Source of the DNA: DTHT01 sp037444625
Lineage (GTDB): Bacteria > Acidobacteriota > Terriglobia > Bryobacterales > Bryobacteraceae
Length of the DNA stretch: 64,000 bases
Direction: 5' to 3'
Assembly (NCBI GenBank): GCA_037444625.1
Contig: JBBIMA010000013.1
Location: forward strand, 14,288-78,287
A program made the position numbers and the translations under genes. The notes beneath the pieces were generated by a model. The model was given only the letters and a program-made list of their open reading frames with translations. It did no database searches and had not been told where the DNA came from. Of this stretch, positions 55,249 through 62,664 are shown one piece after another (position 1 is the first letter of the stretch; every line of letters begins with the position of its first letter).

Positions 55249-56430
55249 ATGACATCGCGAAGGATTTTCCTGGGCGGGGCGGCCACGGCGCTGTCGGCCG
55301 GGCGGGTGGCGGGGGCGGCGGACCGCATTCGCCTGGGCATCATCGGCACGGGCGATCGCGGCAAGTACCTCATGAAAGTGGCCAATCAGGTGGGCGGCAT
55401 CCAATGGGCGGCCGTGTGCGACGCCTGGGACGTGCGCCGCAACCAGGCGGCCGAGCTCGCCGGCGGCGGCGTACCCGCCTACGGGGACTACCGGCGGCTG
55501 CTCGATCACAAGGACATTGACGGGGTGATCGTCGCCACCTGGGACCATCTGCACGCGCAGATCACAGCCGACGCCTGCCGGGCGGGCAAGGACGTCTTCG
55601 TCGAGAAGCCCATGACCTCGCTGCCCATGCAGGGGCACGAGGTGGTGCGCGCGGCGCGCGAGCACCGGCGCATCGTCCAGGTGGGCACGCAGCAGCGCTC
55701 GATGGCTCATTTCATCGAGGCCAAGCAACGCTTCTTCGACAGCGGCCTCATCGGCCGGGTCAACATGGTGCGCACCTTCTGGAACGCCAACCGGGGCTAT
55801 CTGACGCCGGTGCCGCCCGGCATGGAGCGCAAGCCGGAGGGTTTGGATTGGGAGGCCTGCCTGGGCTGGCTGCCCAAGATCCCCTGGGACCCCAAGCGCT
55901 ACTTCAACCGCTTCGCCTACTGGGATTTCTCCACCGGAGGGCAGACCGGCGGCTTGTTCGTCCACATGGTGGACGTCGTGCACTGGTTCTTGAACGTTCG
56001 CCGGCCGCTCTCGGCCGTGGCGCTGGGCGGCATCTATCTCTACGACGACGGGCGGGACACGCCCGACAACATCAACGCCGTGCTGGAGTACCCCGACAAG
56101 CTCAACGTGACCTTCGAAGCCACCCTCACCGACCTCATCCCCCGAGGCGCCGCCGACATCGTCTTCATGGGGACCGGCGGGCGGCTCTCGATCTTCCGGC
56201 GCGGCTATCAGTTCCTGCCTGCCGAAGCGCACGCCAATCTGGGCGAGATCAGCGCTCCCGGCTCCCCGGAGACCAGCCACATGGCGAACTGGCTGGAGTG
56301 CATCCGCACGCGCCGGCGCCCCAACTGCGACGAGGTCGAGGGGCACTATTCCTCCCTCGCCTGCCACCTGGTCAACATCGCTTACCGAGAGAAGCGCCGA
56401 GCGCTCTGGCAGTCCGAGTGGGACGTCTGA
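55249..56430 (+). CDS. Tat-exported Gfo/Idh/MocA oxidoreductase
   Basis: This 393-residue protein has a twin-arginine leader (SRRIFLGGAATAL), a Rossmann domain with GTGDRG at 33-38 and EKP at 119-121, and a C-terminal domain with the TGGLFVHMVDVVHWFL segment typical of the secreted acidobacterial and planctomycete group. Exported members such as glucose-fructose oxidoreductase carry tightly bound NADP and work in the periplasm. The ATG at 55249 is the start supported by the leader; the frame upstream shadows pgl. It stands 48 bp before ccmE. Substrate unknown. Confidence 0.87.
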   Translation: MTSRRIFLGGAATALSAGRVAGAADRIRLGIIGTGDRGKYLMKVANQVGGIQWAAVCDAWDVRRNQAAELAGGGVPAYGDYRRLLDHKDIDGVIVATWDHLHAQITADACRAGKDVFVEKPMTSLPMQGHEVVRAAREHRRIVQVGTQQRSMAHFIEAKQRFFDSGLIGRVNMVRTFWNANRGYLTPVPPGMERKPEGLDWEACLGWLPKIPWDPKRYFNRFAYWDFSTGGQTGGLFVHMVDVVHWFLNVRRPLSAVALGGIYLYDDGRDTPDNINAVLEYPDKLNVTFEATLTDLIPRGAADIVFMGTGGRLSIFRRGYQFLPAEAHANLGEISAPGSPETSHMANWLECIRTRRRPNCDEVEGHYSSLACHLVNIAYREKRRALWQSEWDV

Positions 56431-56456
56431 GGTCCGGGCGGACCTTCCGCCCAAGG

Positions 56457-56462
56457 TATACT
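56457..56462 (+). promoter_or_regulatory. -10 box of the ccm operon
   Basis: TATACT lies 15 bases before the ccmE ATG (56478). A purine-rich GGGGAAAAGGG follows and may act as the ribosome site. No -35 is seen. Confidence 0.45.
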
Positions 56463-56477
56463 GGGGAAAAGGGCGGT

Positions 56478-56915
56478 ATGAAAACCTACGGCAAGTTTGC
56501 CGCGCTGATCGCCGTCATCCTGGGCACGCTGATCTGGCTGGCGGCGGGCGGCGTGGGCGAATCCAAGACCTATTACAAGACGGTGGCCGAGCTCGAGCAG
56601 ATGGGGCAGGCGGCGCTGGGCAAGCGGCTGCGCGTGGCGGGCGACGTGGAGGCAGGCTCGATCCGGCGCAGCGGCGGCGAGGTGCGTTTCCTCCTCCGGC
56701 AACAGGAGCGGAAACTGCCGGTGGTCTACCGGGGGAGGGATCCGCTGCCGGACACCTTCCGGGACGGCGCGCAGGCGCTGGCGGACGGCAGGCTGGGAAC
56801 CGACGGAGTGTTCCAGGCCTCGCGCATCCAAGCCAAGTGCGCCTCCAAGTACGAGGCCAAGCCGGGAGCGCAGCCCGGCCGGGCGTCCCCGCCCGTTAAC
56901 GCGGCCGGCCTTTAG
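56478..56915 (+). CDS. ccmE: Cytochrome c maturation heme chaperone CcmE, CxxxY type
   Basis: CcmE carries heme from CcmC to CcmF by a covalent bond. This 145-residue form has one N-terminal membrane anchor (residues 6-24) and an OB-fold domain with KTVAELEQ, GKRLRVAGDVEAGSI and FLLRQQERKLPVVYRG. In the standard enzyme heme is bound by a histidine in HxxxY; here the motif is KCASKYEAK, with Cys121 and Tyr125. This is the cysteine variant known from sulfate-reducing bacteria and archaea. The C-terminal tail is short and disordered. It begins an operon with ccmF. Confidence 0.93.
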   Translation: MKTYGKFAALIAVILGTLIWLAAGGVGESKTYYKTVAELEQMGQAALGKRLRVAGDVEAGSIRRSGGEVRFLLRQQERKLPVVYRGRDPLPDTFRDGAQALADGRLGTDGVFQASRIQAKCASKYEAKPGAQPGRASPPVNAAGL

Positions 56916-56928
56916 GAACGCTGGGCCC

Positions 56929-58938
56929 ATGGAAAACCTGGGATCGCTGGCGATTCTGCTGGCGTTTTGCCTCTCTGCTTACGCGGTCCTGGCCTCTCTG
57001 GTGGGCGGCTGGAAGAACCGGCCCCTGCTGGTGGCCAGCGGCGAGCGGGCCGTGTACGCCGTCTGGTTCCTGCTGACGGTGGCCGGCGCCGCGCTGGTTC
57101 TGGCGCTGGTGGGGGACGACTTTCGCCTGGCTTACGTAGCCGCCCACAGCAACCGCGCCATGCCCGCGCTTTACAAGTTCGCCGCCTGGTGGGGCGGGCA
57201 GGAGGGCTCGCTGCTGCTATGGAGCTGGTTGCTGGCCACCTACGCCATGATCGTGGTGGGGGGCAGCCGGCGGCGGCACCGCCCGATCCTGCCTTACGCC
57301 ACCGCGGTGCTGATGGGGGTCGAGTGCTTCTTTCTGATCCTGAACGCCTTCGTGGCCAGCCCCTTCCAGGTGCTGGCGGTGGGGCGTTCAGTGACGGCGG
57401 TGGCCGACGGCAACGGGCTGAATCCCTTGCTTCAATACTGGGCCATGGCGATCCACCCGCCCATGCTGTATCTGGGCTACGTGGGTTTCGCGGTGCCCTT
57501 CGCCTTCTCCGTCGGATCGCTGGCCACGCGCGCCCCGGGCGAAAGCTGGATCTACACGACGCGGCGCTGGGCGCTGTTGACCTGGCTGTTTCAGAGCTGC
57601 GGCATCCTGCTGGGCGCCGGCTGGGCTTACGCCGTGCTGGGATGGGGAGGCTACTGGGCCTGGGATCCGGTGGAGAACGCCTCCCTGCTGCCCTGGCTGA
57701 CCGCCACCGCCTTCCTGCACTCGGTGATGATGCAGGAGAAGAAAGGCATGATGAAGGTCTGGAACGTGGCCCTGGTGGCGGCCACCTTCTGGCTCAGCAT
57801 CCTGGGGACCTTCCTGACGCGCTCGGGTGTGGTCAGCTCGGTGCACGCCTTTGCCCAGTCGGCCATCGGCGCGTGGTTCGCGGGCTTCATGGCCGTGGGC
57901 ATCCTGGCGACGGCTTATTTGATTTTGTCCCGCCTGGATTACCTGAGGAGCGAGGCGCGGCTGGAGAGCGTTCTCTCGCGCGAGTCCGCCTTCCTGTTCA
58001 ACAACCTGATCCTGGTGGCGAGCTGCTTCGCGGTGCTTTGGGGCACCCTGTTCCCGCTGCTCTCGGAAGCCGTCAGCGGGGAGAAGATCAGCGTGGACGC
58101 CCCGTTCTTCAACCGGGTCAACATTCCCATCGGGCTGTTCCTGCTGCTGCTGACGGGAGTGGCGCCGCTGGTGGCCTGGCGGCGGACCTCGGTCGAAAGC
58201 TTGCGCCGCAATTTCCTGCGACCGGGGCTGGGGGCGCTGCTGCTGATGGCGGCGCTGGCCGCAGCGGGCATCCGCCATCCCTACGCCCTGATCGCCTTCG
58301 GCCTCTGCCTGTTCGTCGCCTGGACGATCGTGGCCGAGTTTTACAAGGGGGCGCGGGCCATCCGGGCGCGCACGGGCCTCAACCCGCTGATGGCGGCCGT
58401 CGAACTGACTCGGCGAAACACCCGGCGATACGGGGGCTATCTGGTTCACATGGGCATCGTGCTGATGTTCGTCGGCTTCGCCGGCTCGGCCTTCAACCGG
58501 CACGCCACACACGAGCTGGCCGTGGGCGCCACGGCGAGCATCGGGCGCTACCAATTGCGCATGGCGGACATCCGGCAGGGGGAGAACGAGAATTACAGTT
58601 GGGACCACGCGGTGGTCGAGGTCTTTCAAGGCGGCCGCAAGATCGCCAGCCTCGAGCCCGAACGCCGCTTTTACAAGGCCGGCCGCCAGCCCACCTCCGA
58701 GGTGGCCATCCGGCGGCGGCTCCACGAGGACCTGTACCTGAACTTCGCGGGCATGAGCGAGGATAACCGGCGGGGCGTGATTCAGGCCTACGTGTTTCCG
58801 CTGGTCTCCTGGATTTGGATCGGCTTCGCCCTGCTGGTCTTCGGCGGCCTGGTCTGCCTGACGCCGGGCCGAGCCAGGCGAGCCGGGCGGACCGAGGCGG
58901 TACCCGCGGGCGAGGAGCGTTATGCGGCCGCTCGCTGA
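56929..58938 (+). CDS. ccmF: Cytochrome c heme lyase subunit CcmF
   Basis: This 669-residue integral membrane protein attaches heme from CcmE to apocytochrome c. The tryptophan-rich WWD domain is visible at about residues 238-256 (WGGYWAWDPVENASLLPW), with conserved histidines in MAIHPPMLYLGY and SSVHAFAQS. About 14 hydrophobic helices are present, and a C-terminal periplasmic region carries HATHELAVGATASIG. Length is normal for CcmF. It lies 13 bp after ccmE. Confidence 0.95.
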   Translation: MENLGSLAILLAFCLSAYAVLASLVGGWKNRPLLVASGERAVYAVWFLLTVAGAALVLALVGDDFRLAYVAAHSNRAMPALYKFAAWWGGQEGSLLLWSWLLATYAMIVVGGSRRRHRPILPYATAVLMGVECFFLILNAFVASPFQVLAVGRSVTAVADGNGLNPLLQYWAMAIHPPMLYLGYVGFAVPFAFSVGSLATRAPGESWIYTTRRWALLTWLFQSCGILLGAGWAYAVLGWGGYWAWDPVENASLLPWLTATAFLHSVMMQEKKGMMKVWNVALVAATFWLSILGTFLTRSGVVSSVHAFAQSAIGAWFAGFMAVGILATAYLILSRLDYLRSEARLESVLSRESAFLFNNLILVASCFAVLWGTLFPLLSEAVSGEKISVDAPFFNRVNIPIGLFLLLLTGVAPLVAWRRTSVESLRRNFLRPGLGALLLMAALAAAGIRHPYALIAFGLCLFVAWTIVAEFYKGARAIRARTGLNPLMAAVELTRRNTRRYGGYLVHMGIVLMFVGFAGSAFNRHATHELAVGATASIGRYQLRMADIRQGENENYSWDHAVVEVFQGGRKIASLEPERRFYKAGRQPTSEVAIRRRLHEDLYLNFAGMSEDNRRGVIQAYVFPLVSWIWIGFALLVFGGLVCLTPGRARRAGRTEAVPAGEERYAAAR

Positions 58939-58965
58939 AGAACGCGCCGGCGCGGGAGGAGCGGC

Positions 58966-59361
58966 GTGCTGACGCTGGCTGCCGTGCTGCTCGCCGTCGG
59001 AGCGGTCCTCTATACGCTGGCGGTGCGGGAGCAGGATTTGCCCGCGCCTGAGCGGCCTTCGCCCGCCCGGCACCTGGAGGAGCGCAAGGCCGCCGTCTAC
59101 GAGAGCCTGCGCGATTTGCACTTCGAGTACCGCCTGGGCAAGCTCTCCGAGCAGGACTACCGGCAAACCAGGGAGGATCTTCAACGCGAGCTGGCGGCGC
59201 TCAACGCCCAGATCGAGAGCCTCGCAGGAAAACCGGCGCCCGCCCAACCCCCCGCCCAAACGAAGCCCTCCGCCCAGTGCCCGCATTGCGGCGCCCGCTT
59301 TCCGCAGCCCATGAAATTCTGCGGCGAGTGCGGCAGGCCGCTCAGCCCGGAGGGGGCATGA
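58966..59361 (+). CDS. CcmI N-domain-like membrane protein with C-terminal zinc ribbon
   Basis: This 131-residue protein has a membrane helix at residues 2-20, then a helical segment SLRDLHFEYRLGKLSEQDY (residues 47-65) of the kind found after the anchor of CcmI and CycH proteins, a coiled-coil (65-87), a Pro/Ala linker and a four-cysteine zinc ribbon (Cys105, Cys108, Cys119, Cys122). There is no TPR domain. The GTG at 58966 has GGGAGGA five bases upstream. The position in the operon, where ccmG and ccmH are expected, suggests a role in apocytochrome handling. The zinc ribbon, if cytoplasmic, is unexpected for that job. Confidence 0.7.
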   Translation: MLTLAAVLLAVGAVLYTLAVREQDLPAPERPSPARHLEERKAAVYESLRDLHFEYRLGKLSEQDYRQTREDLQRELAALNAQIESLAGKPAPAQPPAQTKPSAQCPHCGARFPQPMKFCGECGRPLSPEGA

Positions 59362-60347
59362 AGCGCACGGCGGTTCCGGCGGCGCTGGCGCTGGCTTCGG
59401 CCGCGCTGGCCGCCATCCAAGGCACGGCGGTCAATCGCACGACCGACAAGCCGGCGGCGGGCCTGGAGGTCCGTTTGATCCGCATGAGCGCGGCGGGACC
59501 GGAAACCCTCGGAAGCGTGCAGGCCGACGCCCAGGGCCGCTTCGCCTTCCCGAACGTTCCCGAGGCGGTCCATTACTTGCTCGAAGCCCAGTGGGACGGG
59601 GTCACTTACAGCCGCATGGTCGCGCCGGGGGAAACGCAAGGGCCGGTCGAGCTCGCGGTCTATGACGCCGCCCGGCGGCCGGGGGCGGCCCACCTCACCC
59701 AGCGCATCGTGTTTCTGGAGCCGGGCCCCGACCGGCTGACCGTCAACGAGACCTGGCTGTTCCGCAACGACGGGCGGCTGACTTATCACGATCCCGAGGC
59801 CGGCGCCTTCCGCTTCTATCTGCCGGAGGAGGCGGGCGGCAAGGTCACGGTCATGGCCACCGCGCCGGGCGGAATGCCGCTGGCGCGGCCGGCGGAGAAG
59901 ACGCGCGCGCCCGGGCTCTACCGGGTGGCATTCCCCATCAAGCCGGGCGAGACCCGTTTCGACCTGAGCTACAGCCTTCCCTCCGGGAAGGCCTTCTCCA
60001 GCCGCATGCCCTACCCGGAGGCCCCCGTCCGCCTGGTGGTTCCGGCGGGCGTAACCGTCCAGGGCCAGGGGCTGGAGGCTTTGGGACAGGATCCCTCCCT
60101 GCGCGCGAATATCTTCCAGCTCAAGGGCCGCAGCGAATTCGCGGTCGAGATCTCCGGCAGCGGATCGCTGGCCCAGGCGGGTTCGGACGAGGATTCCGGC
60201 CCGTCGCTCGAGCAAATCCTGCCGCGGGTCTACGACGGCCTGCCCTGGATCCTTGCGCCCGCCCTGGCCGCTCTGGCGCTGGGATTCGCTCTGCTGTATC
60301 GCAGCCGTCCGTCGGCAGGGCCCGCCGGAGGCCGGCGCCGCCGATGA
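59358..60347 (+). CDS. Membrane-anchored secreted protein in the ccm operon, unknown function
   Basis: This 329-residue protein has a signal peptide (residues 1-19), a carboxypeptidase-regulatory-like beta domain (about 20-105, with SVQADAQGRFAFPNVPEAVHYLL), a second beta-rich domain (about 110-270) and a single C-terminal membrane helix (about 296-315) ending in a basic tail (GGRRRR). It should be periplasmic and anchored. It begins in an ATGA overlap with the zinc-ribbon gene and ends in another with ccmA, so it belongs to the operon. No family with a known cytochrome function is recognised. Confidence 0.7.
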   Translation: MKRTAVPAALALASAALAAIQGTAVNRTTDKPAAGLEVRLIRMSAAGPETLGSVQADAQGRFAFPNVPEAVHYLLEAQWDGVTYSRMVAPGETQGPVELAVYDAARRPGAAHLTQRIVFLEPGPDRLTVNETWLFRNDGRLTYHDPEAGAFRFYLPEEAGGKVTVMATAPGGMPLARPAEKTRAPGLYRVAFPIKPGETRFDLSYSLPSGKAFSSRMPYPEAPVRLVVPAGVTVQGQGLEALGQDPSLRANIFQLKGRSEFAVEISGSGSLAQAGSDEDSGPSLEQILPRVYDGLPWILAPALAALALGFALLYRSRPSAGPAGGRRRR

Positions 60348-61045
60348 GCGCCTTGGAGCTGGAGGAGGTCTGGAAGTTCTACGGGGATTTCCCCGCCCTG
60401 CGCGGGATCACGATGCGGTTCGATCCGGGAGCTTGCCTGGCGCTGTTGGGGCGCAACGGAGCGGGCAAGAGCACGTTGTTGCGCATCCTGGCGGGTCTGT
60501 CGCGGGCGGGCCGCGGGCAGGTCAGGGTGCTGGGGGCGGACCCGCGCGAGCGGCAGGCGCGAGCGCGCATCGGCGTGTTGGGCCACGGGCTGTCGCTGTA
60601 TGAGGAGCTGTCGGCGCTGGAGAACCTGACGCTGTTCGGCAAGTTGTATAACCTGGCCGAGCCCGGCCGGCAGGCCCGCCGGTGGCTGGAACGGATCGGC
60701 CTGGAGTCGGCCGGCGACGCTCTGGTGCGCGAGTTCTCGCGCGGCATGCGGCAGCGGCTGGCGATCGCCCGGGCCTTCCTGCACGAGCCGGAACTGCTGC
60801 TTTTGGACGAACCGTTCACGGCGCTGGACGACCGGGCGGTTGCCGTCCTCCAGGAGTTGCTCGGGGAGGCGCGCCGGAAGGGGCGCACGGTGGTGCTCTC
60901 GACCCATCAATTGCGCGAGGCGCTCGAGCCGGCCAGCCACGTGGCCCTGCTCGTGCGGGGGCGGCTGGCTTACGCCGGGGAGCGCCGGCGCGAGATGCTG
61001 GAGGATGCCGGCTGGCTCTACCGTACCTACGGGGAGGGGACATGA
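60344..61045 (+). CDS. ccmA: Heme exporter ATP-binding protein CcmA
   Basis: This 233-residue ABC ATPase energises release of holo-CcmE from CcmC. Walker A is GRNGAGKST (residues 36-44), the signature motif reads FSRGMRQR (131-138) in place of the usual LSGGQ-like sequence, and Walker B is LLLLDEP (151-157), with the switch His in STHQ. The family call rests on position before ccmB and ccmC; by sequence alone it could be any ABC-2-type ATPase. It overlaps both neighbours by 4 bp. Confidence 0.88.
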   Translation: MSALELEEVWKFYGDFPALRGITMRFDPGACLALLGRNGAGKSTLLRILAGLSRAGRGQVRVLGADPRERQARARIGVLGHGLSLYEELSALENLTLFGKLYNLAEPGRQARRWLERIGLESAGDALVREFSRGMRQRLAIARAFLHEPELLLLDEPFTALDDRAVAVLQELLGEARRKGRTVVLSTHQLREALEPASHVALLVRGRLAYAGERRREMLEDAGWLYRTYGEGT

Positions 61046-61785
61046 CGGCGCCGGCCGGTCCGAGCGCACTCGAGAGCGCCGTTGAACCGGCCGTGCGCAG
61101 GCCGGCGGGATTCCTGCGCTCCGCGCTCACCGTCGCCCTCAAGGATCTGCGCGCCGAGCTGCGGACCAAGGACGCCCTGAACGCCTCACTGGCTTTCTCG
61201 GTCGTCATCCTGCTGTTGTTCAGCTTTGCTTTCGATCCCAGCGTGGAGGAGACGCGGGCGCTGGCCGGCGGCCTGCTCTGGCTGGTGTTCGCCTTCGCGG
61301 GCGCGCTGGTCTGGAACCGCAGCTTCGCCCGGGAACTGCCCAACGACTGCCTGGAGGGGCTGCTGGCGGCGCCCATCTCGGGGGCGGCTTTGTATGCGGG
61401 CAAAGCGGCGGCGAACTGGCTGCTGCTGATGGCGGTGGAGCTGGCCGGTCTGGCGGTGTTCGGCGTGTTCTACAACACCGCCTGGACCAGCCGCTTCTGG
61501 CCTCTGCTCGGCGTGCTGGCCTTGGGGACATGGGCCATGACGGTCGTGGGCACCCTGTTCAGCGCCTTGACGGTGAACCTGCGGCTGCGCGAGCTGATGC
61601 TGCCGCTGCTGGTCTATCCCATGCTGATTCCGGCGCTGCTGGCGGCGATTCAGCTCACCGGGCCTCTGGCCCTGGGCCAGCCGGCGCCCGCGGAAGTCCT
61701 GGTTTGGCTGCGGCTGCTGGGAGCTTTCGATATCATTTTCACGGCGCTGTCCTTGGCGCTGGTGGAGGCGGTCTTGGTCGGTTGA
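61042..61785 (+). CDS. ccmB: Heme exporter membrane protein CcmB
   Basis: This 247-residue six-helix membrane protein is the permease partner of CcmA. LRAELRTKDALNASLAFSVVILLLF and the segment ALVWNRSFARELPNDCLEGLL are typical of CcmB, as is LPLLVYPMLIPALLAA. The ATG at 61042 overlaps the ccmA stop; the frame upstream shadows ccmA. The N-terminal 20 residues before the RSALTVALKDLRAEL helix are an extension. It is followed by ccmC after 18 bp. Confidence 0.93.
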   Translation: MTAPAGPSALESAVEPAVRRPAGFLRSALTVALKDLRAELRTKDALNASLAFSVVILLLFSFAFDPSVEETRALAGGLLWLVFAFAGALVWNRSFARELPNDCLEGLLAAPISGAALYAGKAAANWLLLMAVELAGLAVFGVFYNTAWTSRFWPLLGVLALGTWAMTVVGTLFSALTVNLRLRELMLPLLVYPMLIPALLAAIQLTGPLALGQPAPAEVLVWLRLLGAFDIIFTALSLALVEAVLVG

Positions 61786-61803
61786 GGGCCGGGAGGGCGT
61801 AGC

Positions 61804-62481
61804 GTGCGAGGGAAGACGCTGATCGTGCTCTGCGGGCTGGCGGCGGCGCTGCTGGCGCGCAATCTGTACGTGATGCTGCTGGAGCTGCCGGACGAGGCGG
61901 CGCAAGGGCCGATCTTCCGGATCATTTTCTTTCACGTGCCGGCGGCCTGGACGGCTTTTTTGGCCTTTCTGGGCGCGGCGGGGGCCAGCCTGCTGTATCT
62001 GCTGCGCAAGGACCTGCGCTATGACGCGTTCGCCGTGGCTCTCACCGAAGTGGGGCTGGCGTTCGCGGCCGCCAACCTGGCGACGGGCATGATCTGGGGC
62101 CGGATCATCTGGGGGATCTGGTGGACCTGGGATCCGCGGCTGACCTCGATGCTGGTCTGCTGGGTGCTCTACGCGGGCTACCTGACGCTGCGGCACGCGG
62201 TCGAGGAGCCGGGCCAGAGGGCGCGAGTGGCGGCGGTGGTCTCGATTCTGGCTTGCGTGGACGTGCCCATCGTGTTCTTCTCGATCCGCTGGTGGCGGAC
62301 GCAGCACCCGCAGCCGGTGGTCTGGGGAGGCGGCTCGATGGACCCGGCCTATTGGAATATGCTCTTCTTGAATTGGATTCCGCTGCTGCTGCTGGGCGCG
62401 GTGCTGACGGCCCTGCGCATGCGTCAGGAGAGCTGGCAGCGGGAAATCGAGGGGTTGCGGCGGCGGGCGCACGCGCTGTGA
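61804..62481 (+). CDS. ccmC: Heme exporter membrane protein CcmC
   Basis: This 225-residue six-helix protein loads heme onto CcmE. The WWD domain is WGIWWTWDPRLTS (about residues 103-115). The two heme-ligand histidines are His44 (IFFHVPAAW) and His168 (WRTQHPQPVVWGGG), 124 residues apart as in well-studied CcmC. The start is GTG at 61804. It is followed after 21 bp by ccmD. Confidence 0.95.
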   Translation: MRGKTLIVLCGLAAALLARNLYVMLLELPDEAAQGPIFRIIFFHVPAAWTAFLAFLGAAGASLLYLLRKDLRYDAFAVALTEVGLAFAAANLATGMIWGRIIWGIWWTWDPRLTSMLVCWVLYAGYLTLRHAVEEPGQRARVAAVVSILACVDVPIVFFSIRWWRTQHPQPVVWGGGSMDPAYWNMLFLNWIPLLLLGAVLTALRMRQESWQREIEGLRRRAHAL

Positions 62482-62502
62482 ACGGCCCGGCAGGAGGAGG
62501 CG

Positions 62503-62664
62503 ATGGACCCACGTAACTTCACTTATATGTTTTACGGTTTCCTGGCCGCCTGGCTCATTCTGGCGGCCTATGTGGCCGCGCTGGCCGGCCGCGAGCGCCG
62601 GCTCCAGCGCCGCTTGGACAGCCTGAAGCGCCTGCTGGAAGACAAAGAGAAGGGGGCCCGATGA
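62503..62664 (+). CDS. ccmD: CcmD-like small membrane protein
   Basis: This 53-residue protein has one membrane helix (about residues 8-27, MFYGFLAAWLILAAYVAAL) preceded by a short polar start and followed by a basic, helical tail (RERRLQRRLDSLKRLLED). Size, topology and place after ccmC match CcmD, which stabilises CcmC-CcmE complexes. AGGAGG lies five bases before the ATG at 62503. The stop overlaps the ATG at 62661 (ATGA). It is short enough to be missed by routine gene finding. Confidence 0.85.
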   Translation: MDPRNFTYMFYGFLAAWLILAAYVAALAGRERRLQRRLDSLKRLLEDKEKGAR

